This document shows, one piece after another, positions 57,313 through 64,000 of a stretch of 64,000 nucleotides of DNA. The notes below the pieces were generated by a model. The model did no database searches and was not told the origin of the DNA. It saw only the letters and a program-made list of their open reading frames with translations. Within the stretch, counting starts at the first letter, position 1. Every line of letters begins with the position of its first letter. Source of the stretch: MR-S7 sp000400995 (GTDB lineage: Bacteria > Pseudomonadota > Gammaproteobacteria > Burkholderiales > Burkholderiaceae_C); assembly GCF_045291395.1 (NCBI RefSeq), contig NZ_CP152342.1, positions 1,860,001 through 1,924,000 on the forward strand, read 5' to 3'. The position numbers were made by a program, and so were the translations under genes.

Positions 57313-57328
57313 GCACCAGGAGACCCCC

Positions 57329-58252
57329 ATGAAGCACACTCCCACCGACTTCGCCGAGCGCGAGGAAACCACCGCGCAGATGGCCGACGGCGGCGTCCGC
57401 TATGTCCGGCGCGGCCCCGCGATCGCGCAGATCGTCATGGACCGGCCGCAGGCGCGCAACGCGCAGGACATGGCCATGACCTACGGGCTCAACGCTGCGT
57501 TCATGCAGGCCGCCCACGACGACGAGATCAAGGTGATCGTGCTCAGCGGCGCGGGCGCGCATTTCTCGGCGGGGCACGACCTTTCGGGCGACCACGGCAA
57601 GACCTGGCGCGACTTTCCCACCACCAGCACCTGGGCTGCCTTCGACGCGCCGGGCATGGAGGGCCGCTGGGGGCGCGAGCACGAGATCTACCTGGGCATG
57701 TGCGAGCGCTGGCGCAACATCCCCAAGCCCACCATCGCCGCCGTGCAGGGCAGTTGCATCGCCGGCGGGCTGATGCTGGCCTGGGCCTGCGACCTGATCG
57801 TGGCCGCCGACAACGCGCGCTTCCGCGACCCGACGCTGGAGTTCGGCGCGCCGGGCTGCGAGTTCTTCATGCATCCCTGGGAGCTGGGCACGCGCAAGGC
57901 CAAGGAATGGCTGTTCATGTCGGACTGGATCAGCGCGCAGGAGGCGCAGCAGCGCGGCATGGTCAACCGCGTGGCGCCGCCGGACGAGCTGGACGCCACC
58001 GTGATGGCGATGGCGAACACCATCGCTGCCAAGTCCAGCATGGTTCTCAAGGCCGCCAAGGAAACCGTCAACCAGATCCAGGACATCGCCGGGCGGCGCG
58101 ACGGCATGGCGGCCGCGTTCAGCATCCACCAGCTGGTCCACGCGCACAACGAGCTGGCGCACGGCTTCCTCATCGATCCGACGGGCGTTCCGCCGTCCGT
58201 GCGCGCCAAGCTGGAAGAGCGCGTGGCCCAGCGCCGCGCGGCAGCGAAGTAG
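57329..58252 (+). CDS. Enoyl-CoA hydratase family protein
   Basis: This 307-residue crotonase-fold enzyme is longer than the first. It has the oxyanion motifs GAHFSAGHDLSGDH near residue 90 and QGSCIAGGLMLAWACDLIVAA near residue 145, and GAPGCEFFMHPWELGTRKAKEW. Length and the inserted DHGKTWRDFPTTSTW loop fit the PaaG/ECH group used for large or branched acyl-CoA. AGGAG precedes ATG 57329; an ATG at 57305 is also in frame but lacks a good site. Confidence 0.88.
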   Translation: MKHTPTDFAEREETTAQMADGGVRYVRRGPAIAQIVMDRPQARNAQDMAMTYGLNAAFMQAAHDDEIKVIVLSGAGAHFSAGHDLSGDHGKTWRDFPTTSTWAAFDAPGMEGRWGREHEIYLGMCERWRNIPKPTIAAVQGSCIAGGLMLAWACDLIVAADNARFRDPTLEFGAPGCEFFMHPWELGTRKAKEWLFMSDWISAQEAQQRGMVNRVAPPDELDATVMAMANTIAAKSSMVLKAAKETVNQIQDIAGRRDGMAAAFSIHQLVHAHNELAHGFLIDPTGVPPSVRAKLEERVAQRRAAAK

Positions 58253-58264
58253 CGGGGCACCTCC

Positions 58265-59140
58265 ATGCCCATCGACTACCAGAACCTGCGCCAGTGGCCC
58301 TTCCAGGAAGCGGCCGTGCGCTATGGCGCCAACGACTGCATCCGCTACGCGCTCAGCCTGGGCATGGCCCAGGACCCGCTGGATGCGCAGGACCTGCAGT
58401 ACGCCTACGAGGAGGGCCTGCGCGTCGTGCCCACCTTTCTGTCCACCATGGGAGGCTCGGGCGCGTGGTTCCGCGACCCGCGCTCGGGCATCCAGTGGCT
58501 GCAGATGCTGCACGGCGAGCAGCGCATGCGCTTCCATGGCGCGGTGCCGCCGGGCGCCGAGCTGACCTGCCGGGCGCGCATCAGCCGCGTGGTGGACAAG
58601 GGGGCGGGCCGCGGCGCCCTGGTCGTGGTGCAGCAGGACTGGGCGCATGCCCCGGGCGGTGCGCCGCTGGCCACGGCGCAGCAGGTGCTGTTCTGCCGGG
58701 CGGACGGCGGATTCGCCACCACTGCGCAGCCCGGCGACGTACCGCTGGAGCCCTTGCGCTGCGCACCCCGGCGTGTCCCGGACCAGACCCTGGACATGCC
58801 CACCTTGCCCAACGCGGCGCTGCTCTACCGGCTGGGCGGCGACCGCAACCCCATCCACGTGCTGCCGCAGGCTGCGCGCGAAGCCGGCTTCGACCGGCCC
58901 ATCCTGCACGGCCTGTGTACCTACGGCATGGCGGCACGGGCGATCCTGAGGGCCGGCGGGCTGGGGGACGGCACCCGGCTGTCCGCCATCGCGGCGCGGT
59001 TCTCCGCGCCCGTGTTCCCGGGCGAGACGTTGCAGGCTCGCCTGTGGCACGGACCGCAGCAGGTGCAGTTCGAGCTGTGGGCGCGCGAGCGCGCGGTGCC
59101 GGTGCTCAGCCACGGACTGGCGGAGCTGCAGCCCTGCTGA
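58265..59140 (+). CDS. MaoC-like (R)-specific enoyl-CoA hydratase, double hot-dog
   Basis: This 291-residue protein has two hot-dog modules. The N-terminal FAS1-DH-like part (DLQYAYEEGLRVVPTFLST) and the C-terminal hydratase-2 motif with Asp and His in YRLGGDRNPIHVLPQAAREAGF and ILHGLCTYG fit the MaoC/(R)-hydratase family of peroxisomal MFE-2 type. It starts 12 bases after the crotonase gene and ends the operon. Confidence 0.88.
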   Translation: MPIDYQNLRQWPFQEAAVRYGANDCIRYALSLGMAQDPLDAQDLQYAYEEGLRVVPTFLSTMGGSGAWFRDPRSGIQWLQMLHGEQRMRFHGAVPPGAELTCRARISRVVDKGAGRGALVVVQQDWAHAPGGAPLATAQQVLFCRADGGFATTAQPGDVPLEPLRCAPRRVPDQTLDMPTLPNAALLYRLGGDRNPIHVLPQAAREAGFDRPILHGLCTYGMAARAILRAGGLGDGTRLSAIAARFSAPVFPGETLQARLWHGPQQVQFELWARERAVPVLSHGLAELQPC

Positions 59141-59155
59141 GGTACCAGTAAAAAT

Positions 59156-59193
59156 GGCCTCCAGCGCTTGTCCGATAAGCGCGAGCAGCTATT
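59156..59193 (-). repeat. Dispersed composite palindromic repeat, copy R10
   Basis: Its reverse complement reads AATAGCTGCTCGCGCTTATC, then GGACAAGCGCTGGAGGCC. The outer palindrome GCTATTGAAAGAATAGC (59188-59204) extends to the TAG stop of the following minus-strand glnD (59204-59206). Confidence 0.85.
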
Positions 59194-59203
59194 GAAAGAA
59201 TAG

Positions 59204-61834
59204 CTACTGGTCCGCCAGCGCCTGCAGCAGCTCGGTCTCCAGGCGGATCTGCGCGGCGTTGCTCTGCAACTCGGCGCCCTGGACGAGGAAGGTATCTTCC
59301 ACCCGCTCGCCCAGCGTGCTGACCTTGGCCAGCTGCACGCTGAGGCCATGGCGCGAGAGCACGCGCGCCACCACGTACAGCAGGCCAGCGCGGTCGCTGG
59401 CCGAGATGCTGATGAGCCAGCGCTGAGCCTTCTCGTCGGGCCGCAGCGTGACGCGCGGGGCGATGGGAAAGCTCTTGACCCGGCGCGAGACGCGCCGGCG
59501 CGCGGGCTCGGGCAGGGCGCCGCGGTCCTCGATGGCGCGCAACAGGTCGTTTTCCACCAGGTGGATCAGTTCGCGGTAGGCGCCGGGCTGCTCGGACGCG
59601 ACGACCTGGAAGGTGTCCAGCGCATAGCCGTTGGTGGCGGTGTGCACGCGCGCGTCCAGGATGGAGAAGCCCGCGCGGTCGAAGTAGCCGCAGATGCGCG
59701 CGAACAGGTCCGGCTGGTCGGGCGCGTACACCAGCACCTGCAGCCCTTCGCCGGCCAGCGACTGGCGCGCGCGCACCACGGTCTTGTCCGCGCCCACGTA
59801 GCGCGAGAGGTGGCGCGTGTGCCAGGCGATGTCGGCCGCGTCGTGGCGCATGAAGTAGCTCACGTGCAGCGTGTCCCAGAGTTTCTTGTGCACCTCGTGC
59901 GGCAGGGCGCTCAGGGCCAGGGCCACCTTGGCCTCGCGCTTGCGCGCCTCGATCTCGGCGGCGGCATCGGGCGCGCGCCCGCCCAGCACGCGCAGCGTGG
60001 CGTGGTAGAGGTCCTCCAGCAACTTGCCCTTCCAGGCGTTCCACACCTTGGGCGAGGTGCCGCGGATGTCGGCCACGGTGAGCAGGTACAGCGCCGTCAG
60101 GTAGCGCTCGTTGCGCACGCGCCGCGCGAAGGCGGCGATCACGTCGGGGTCGGACAGGTCCTGCTTCTGCGCCACTTGGCTCATGGTGAGGTGCTCGGCG
60201 ACGAGGAATTCGATGAGCCTGGCGTCCTCGCGCCCGATGCCGTAGGGCGCGTGCTGGCGGCAGAAGCGCCGCGCCTCCATGGCGCCGATCACCGAATGGT
60301 CGCCGCCGCGGCCCTTGCCGATGTCATGGAACAGCGCGGCGACGTAGAGGATCCAGGGCTTGTCCCAGCCCGCGGCGAGCTGCGAACACGAGGGGTATTC
60401 GTGCGCATGCTCGGCCATGAAGAAGCGCCGCACGTTGCGCAGCACCATGAGGATGTGCTGGTCCACGGTGTAGACGTGGAACAGGTCGTGCTGCATCTGC
60501 CCCACGATGCGTCGGAACGGCCAGAGGTAGCGCCCGAGCACCGAGGTCTGGTTCATGAGCCGCATGGCGTGCGTGATGCCGGCGGGCTGCTGCAGGATCT
60601 GCATGAACGTGGCGCGGTTGGCGGGGTCGCGGCGGAAGGCGCTGTCCATCACGCCGCGCGCGTTGTAGAGCGCGCGCAGCGTGCGGGCGGACAGGTCCTT
60701 CAGGCCCATGGTGGTCTCGTAGAGCAGGAAGGTCTCGAGGACGGCGTGCGGGTCTCTCTCGTAAAGGTCGTCGCTGGCCACCTCGATCAGCCCGGCCTTC
60801 TCGAAGAAGCGCGCGTTGATCGGGCGCAGCTCGTGCGCCTGCGGGTTGAGCCGCTCCTCGATGCCCAGCAGCAGGATCTGCGTGAGCTGCGAGACGGCCT
60901 TGGCGGCCCAGTAGTAGCGGCGCATCAGCGTCTCGCTGGCGCGCATGGCCAGGCGCTTGCCGTCGGGCGCGGTGGAGCGGTAGCCGAAGGACTCGGCCAC
61001 GGCGGTCTGCAAATCGAATACCAGCCGGTCCTCGCCCCGTCCCGCCAGCGCGTGCAGGCGCGCGCGGATGAGGAACAGCAGCGCCTCGTTGCGCTCGATC
61101 TGGCGCACCTCGAAAGGCGTGGCCAGCCCGCTTTCCGCCAGCGCGCGCCAGGTGCCGCCCAGGCCGGCGGCGCGCGCCACCCACAGGATGAGCTGCAGGT
61201 CGCGCAGCCCGCCGGGCGATTCCTTGCAGTTGGGCTCCAGCGCGTAGGGCGTGTTCTCGTACTTGGTGTGGCGCTGGCGCATCTCCAGCGTCTTGGCGGT
61301 GAGGAAGGCGCGCGGGTCCATCTGCGCGTCGTAGCGCTGGCGGAAGCCCGCGAACAGCGTGGCGCTGCCGCACAGCAGGCGCGATTCGAGCAGCGAGGTC
61401 TGCACCGTCACGTCGGCGGCGGCCTCGCTCAGGCATTCGGCCACGGTGCGCACGCTGGAGCCGATCTCCAGGCCCGCGTCCCAGCAGCTGCCGATGAACG
61501 CCTCGATGGCCGCGCGCGGCACCTCGGCATCGTCCGGCAGCAGCACCAGCACGTCCACGTCGGAATAGGGAAAGAGCTGCGCGCGGCCATAGCCGCCCAC
61601 CGCCACCAGGGCCATGGCCTCGGGCAGCCCGGCGCGGCGCCAGAGCTGGCACAGCAGGCGGTCGGCCAGGGTGGAGAGCGCGCGCAGCAGGCTGCGGATG
61701 CCGCGTGTGGAGGCGCCGCTGCCCTGCAGCGTGGCCAGCAGCGCCGCCTTGTCCTGGCGGTAGCAGTCACGCAGGGCGTGCAGCGGTGCCAGGTCGGGAC
61801 GTGCGCAGGCAGAAGAAGGGGTGGCAGGGTTCAT
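59204..61834 (-). CDS. glnD: Bifunctional [protein-PII] uridylyltransferase/uridylyl-removing enzyme
   Basis: This 876-residue nitrogen-status sensor uridylylates and deuridylylates PII. It has the nucleotidyltransferase motif GGYGRAQLFPYSDVDVLVL near residue 85, the HD domain (FHDIGKGRGGDHS near residue 470) and two C-terminal ACT domains for glutamine sensing (VLVYAPDQPDLFARICGYFD, ISASDRAGLLYVVARVLSRHG). All functional parts are complete. The stop codon lies in the repeat R10 outer palindrome. It follows map after 36 bases. Confidence 0.97.
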   Translation of the reverse strand: MNPATPSSACARPDLAPLHALRDCYRQDKAALLATLQGSGASTRGIRSLLRALSTLADRLLCQLWRRAGLPEAMALVAVGGYGRAQLFPYSDVDVLVLLPDDAEVPRAAIEAFIGSCWDAGLEIGSSVRTVAECLSEAAADVTVQTSLLESRLLCGSATLFAGFRQRYDAQMDPRAFLTAKTLEMRQRHTKYENTPYALEPNCKESPGGLRDLQLILWVARAAGLGGTWRALAESGLATPFEVRQIERNEALLFLIRARLHALAGRGEDRLVFDLQTAVAESFGYRSTAPDGKRLAMRASETLMRRYYWAAKAVSQLTQILLLGIEERLNPQAHELRPINARFFEKAGLIEVASDDLYERDPHAVLETFLLYETTMGLKDLSARTLRALYNARGVMDSAFRRDPANRATFMQILQQPAGITHAMRLMNQTSVLGRYLWPFRRIVGQMQHDLFHVYTVDQHILMVLRNVRRFFMAEHAHEYPSCSQLAAGWDKPWILYVAALFHDIGKGRGGDHSVIGAMEARRFCRQHAPYGIGREDARLIEFLVAEHLTMSQVAQKQDLSDPDVIAAFARRVRNERYLTALYLLTVADIRGTSPKVWNAWKGKLLEDLYHATLRVLGGRAPDAAAEIEARKREAKVALALSALPHEVHKKLWDTLHVSYFMRHDAADIAWHTRHLSRYVGADKTVVRARQSLAGEGLQVLVYAPDQPDLFARICGYFDRAGFSILDARVHTATNGYALDTFQVVASEQPGAYRELIHLVENDLLRAIEDRGALPEPARRRVSRRVKSFPIAPRVTLRPDEKAQRWLISISASDRAGLLYVVARVLSRHGLSVQLAKVSTLGERVEDTFLVQGAELQSNAAQIRLETELLQALADQ

Positions 61835-61870
61835 CGACGAAAAACCAGCAAGAACCGTGCGCGCCTCCCC

Positions 61871-62686
61871 TCAGGTGGCAGTGGCGGTCACGAAGGAGGG
61901 CAGGGCGGGGTAGCCGGCCGACAGCGTCAGCACGTCGAAGCCGGTCTCGGTGACCAGCACCGTGTGCTCCCACTGGGCCGAGAGGCTGTGGTCCTTGGTG
62001 ACGATGGTCCAGCCGTCGTTGCCGTGCTCCTTGACCTCGCGGCGGCCGATGTTGAGCATGGGCTCGATGGTGAAGGTCATGCCGGGCACCAGCTCCTCGC
62101 CCGTGCCGGGGCGGCCGTAATGCAGCACCTGCGGTTCCTCGTGGAACTTCTTGCCGATGCCGTGGCCGCAGAACTCGCGCACCACCGACAGGCCGTGGCC
62201 TTCGGCGAACTTCTGGATGGCGTGGCCCACGTCGCCCAGGCGCGCGCCGGGCTTGACCTGCTGGATGCCCAGCCACATCGACTCATAGGTGAGCTGGCAC
62301 AGCCGCTTGGCCGCGATCGAGCACTCGCCGATCAGGAACATGCGGCTGGTGTCGCCGTACCACCCGTCCTGGGAGATGACGGTGACGTCCACGTTCATGA
62401 TGTCGCCCTTCTTCAGGGGCTTGTCGTTCGGGATGCCGTGGCAGACCACGTTGTTGATCGAGGTGCACAGCGACTTGGGGTAGGGCGGGTAGCCCGGCGG
62501 CTGGTAGCCCAGCGTGGCCGAGCGGCTGCCCTGGCGGGCCATGCATTCCGCGGCGAGGCGGTCCACGTCGTTGGTGGTCATGCCGGGGCGGATGTGGGGC
62601 GTGATGTAGTCCAGTACCTCCGACGCCATGCGGCAGGCCTCGCGCATGCCTGCGATGTCCTCGGCACTCTTAGGGGTGATGCTCAT
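61871..62686 (-). CDS. map: Methionine aminopeptidase, type I
   Basis: This 271-residue dinuclear-metal enzyme removes the initiator methionine. The metal ligands sit in IMNVDVTVISQDGWYGDTSRM (two Asp), the GHGIG block (His) and TIEPML (Glu). ITPKSAEDIAGMREACRMAS is the typical N-terminus. It is upstream of glnD in the same direction. The gene map is often next to rpsB; here the upstream side is a divergent SDR gene. Confidence 0.97.
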   Translation of the reverse strand: MSITPKSAEDIAGMREACRMASEVLDYITPHIRPGMTTNDVDRLAAECMARQGSRSATLGYQPPGYPPYPKSLCTSINNVVCHGIPNDKPLKKGDIMNVDVTVISQDGWYGDTSRMFLIGECSIAAKRLCQLTYESMWLGIQQVKPGARLGDVGHAIQKFAEGHGLSVVREFCGHGIGKKFHEEPQVLHYGRPGTGEELVPGMTFTIEPMLNIGRREVKEHGNDGWTIVTKDHSLSAQWEHTVLVTETGFDVLTLSAGYPALPSFVTATAT

Positions 62687-62817
62687 GGGGCGCGATTATC
62701 CCACCGGCCCCGGCGCGCCCGGGGCGCGGGCGCGCGAATCGCACAGGCGACAGCGGGCCTTGGAGCTGTGTGGCCACAATCGCCCTTTACCGCTTTTTCA
62801 TTCTGGGAGACGCATCC

Positions 62818-63609
62818 ATGGCCCGTACCGTGCAGCAACTTTTCGACCTCTCCGGCAAGACCGCCCTCGTCACCGGCGGCTCGCGCGGCCTGGGCCTGCA
62901 GATGGCGCATGCGCTGGGCGAGGCGGGCGCGCGGGTGGTGGTGAGTTCGCGCAAGGCAGAGGACCTGGAGCAGGCCGTGGCCGAGTTGCAGGCCGCCGGC
63001 ATCGACGCGCGCTGGATCGCCGCCGACTGCGCCAGGGAGGACGACATCCAGCGTCTGGCCGCCGAGACGCTGCAGCGCGTGGGCGACGTGGACATCCTCG
63101 TCAACAACGCCGGCGCCAGCTGGGGCGCCGCGGCCGAGGACTACCCCGCCGCGGCCTGGGACAAGGTGATGAACCTCAACGTGCGCGGCTATTTCCTGCT
63201 GTCGCAGGCCATCGCCAAGCGCAGCATGATCCCGCGCCGCGCGGGCCGCATCATCAACGTGGCCTCCATCGCTGGGCTGGCGGGCAACCCGCTGGAGATG
63301 AAGACCATCGCCTACAACACCTCCAAGGGCGCGGTCATCAACTTCACGCGCGCGCTGGCGGGCGAGTGGGGCGTGTACGGTATCGGCGTGAACGCGATCT
63401 GCCCCGGCTTCTTCAAGACCAAGATGGCCACGGTGCTCATCGAGACCATGGGCGAGGAGAAGATGGCCGCGCACGCGCCGCTGCGCCGCCTGGGCGACGA
63501 CGAAGACCTGAAGGGCATCACCCTGCTGTACGCCAGCGAGGCGGGCAAGCACATCACCGGCCAGTGGCTGGCGGTGGACGGCGGGGTGAGCGCGATCATC
63601 GGCGGCTGA
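62818..63609 (+). CDS. Short-chain dehydrogenase/reductase
   Basis: This 263-residue classical SDR is NAD(P)-dependent. The nucleotide motif is TGGSRGLG near residue 19, NNAG near 95, and the catalytic Ser-Tyr166-x3-Lys170 in YNTSKG. The C-terminus GEWGVYGIGVNAICPGFFKTKM and GQWLAVDGGVSAI are typical. GGGAG precedes ATG 62818. It is followed by a thioesterase after 39 bases; together with map it is divergent. The substrate is unknown. Confidence 0.93.
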   Translation: MARTVQQLFDLSGKTALVTGGSRGLGLQMAHALGEAGARVVVSSRKAEDLEQAVAELQAAGIDARWIAADCAREDDIQRLAAETLQRVGDVDILVNNAGASWGAAAEDYPAAAWDKVMNLNVRGYFLLSQAIAKRSMIPRRAGRIINVASIAGLAGNPLEMKTIAYNTSKGAVINFTRALAGEWGVYGIGVNAICPGFFKTKMATVLIETMGEEKMAAHAPLRRLGDDEDLKGITLLYASEAGKHITGQWLAVDGGVSAIIGG

Positions 63610-63648
63610 GGCTATCCTTGCGCATCACCTGCTTTTGAGGAGCCGCCC

Positions 63649-64000
63649 GTGCTGGATTTCGGTGCCAACATCCCCTTCGTCCACGAGCTGGGCTTCTCCC
63701 TGCGCCACATGCAGGGCGGCACGTCCGAGCTGCACTACGAGGCCCGGCCCGAGCACCTGAACTCCTACGGCGTCACCCACGGCGGCGCCACGATGACGCT
63801 GCTGGACGTGGCCCTGGCCACGGCCGCGCGCAGCGACACGCCGGACCAGGGCGTGGTCACCGTCGAGATGAAGGCCAGCTTCATGCACCCCGCGCGCGGC
63901 CCGCTGGTCGCCAAGGGGCGGCGGCTGCACCGCACGCGCTCGCTGGCCTTTGCCGAAGGCGCCATCTACGACGCCGAAGGCCGCATGTGCAGCCACGCCA
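63649..64000 (+). CDS. PaaI-type hot-dog thioesterase (partial, cut by window end)
   Basis: The frame begins with GTG 63649, preceded by GAGGAG, and stays open to the window end. About 117 residues are visible. The hot-dog motif is LNSYGVTHGGATMTLLDVALA near residue 45, with VTVEMKASFMHPARG after it, and LHRTRSLAFAEGAIYDAEGR near the end. PaaI-type enzymes hydrolyse acyl-CoA thioesters such as phenylacetyl-CoA or 4-hydroxybenzoyl-CoA. The gene is probably co-transcribed with the SDR. Confidence 0.85.
   Translation, partial: MLDFGANIPFVHELGFSLRHMQGGTSELHYEARPEHLNSYGVTHGGATMTLLDVALATAARSDTPDQGVVTVEMKASFMHPARGPLVAKGRRLHRTRSLAFAEGAIYDAEGRMCSHA

Overview
The window is G+C-rich, densely coded chromosomal DNA that looks like a betaproteobacterium of the family Comamonadaceae (Acidovorax/Alicycliphilus-like). 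The basis is the purD-hemF-rsfS-rlmH-maf order, orphan Bug (TctC-type) periplasmic binding proteins, PutA with a divergent Lrp-type regulator, and a short dispersed palindromic repeat that I remember from that family. The family assignment is inference. I see no prophage, insertion sequence, rRNA operon or CRISPR array. Both edges cut genes.

Layout. 1-4.3 kb: a partial Na/phosphate symporter, a Ser/Thr kinase with a C-terminal cyclic-nucleotide-binding-like domain, and an AI-2E-family permease with a GAF domain. 4.3-9.3 kb (minus): upp, a PLP ammonia-lyase, an enoyl-CoA hydratase, yfcG-type glutathione transferase and a HerA-like ATPase (yjgR). 9.3-14.3 kb: yebC, purD, hemF, rsfS, rlmH and maf. 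14.4-25.3 kb: a LysR regulator followed by a tightly coupled nine-gene catabolic operon. Its enzymes are a TPP lyase, an aldehyde dehydrogenase, a two-subunit acyl-CoA ligase, an acyl-CoA dehydrogenase, a PRISE-family enone reductase, a TIM-barrel isomerase and a carboxymuconolactone-decarboxylase-like protein, plus a Bug binding protein. 25.3-28.1 kb: a lipoprotein and a two-component system. 28.2-32.1 kb: a FAN1-type nuclease overlapping an XPD-like Fe-S helicase that carries an N-terminal RecB/Cas4-like nuclease, behind a LexA-like box. 32.1-38.4 kb: a LysR regulator and a tetrathionate-reductase-like operon ttrBCA behind an FNR-like site in AT-rich DNA. 38.6-45.4 kb: a 2H phosphoesterase, putA, an Lrp regulator and rlmD. 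45.4-51 kb: a BI-1 protein, a GlcG/HbpS-like protein, hemP, exbD, exbB, tonB and bfd with Fur-like boxes, a SWIB protein and an RraA homologue. 51-53.3 kb: an EamA transporter, two tRNA-Asn genes, ybaN and def. 53.3-59.1 kb: a PAS-LuxR regulator divergent from a second CoA-based degradation operon. 59.2-64 kb: glnD, map, an SDR dehydrogenase and a partial PaaI-type thioesterase.

The genes form several working units. The 15-25 kb operon can be read as 2-oxo acid to aldehyde, to acid, to acyl-CoA, to enoyl-CoA; the substrate is unknown. The 28-32 kb pair looks like a DNA-damage-inducible crosslink-repair module. The 47-50 kb genes make an iron/heme-uptake unit with two separate Fur-like promoters.

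The most unusual non-coding signal is a composite palindromic repeat present in about twelve copies. Most copies sit with one fixed end at the stop codon of a gene. One copy supplies the ribosome-binding site and TTG start of maf, and one partial copy lies in frame inside rlmD.
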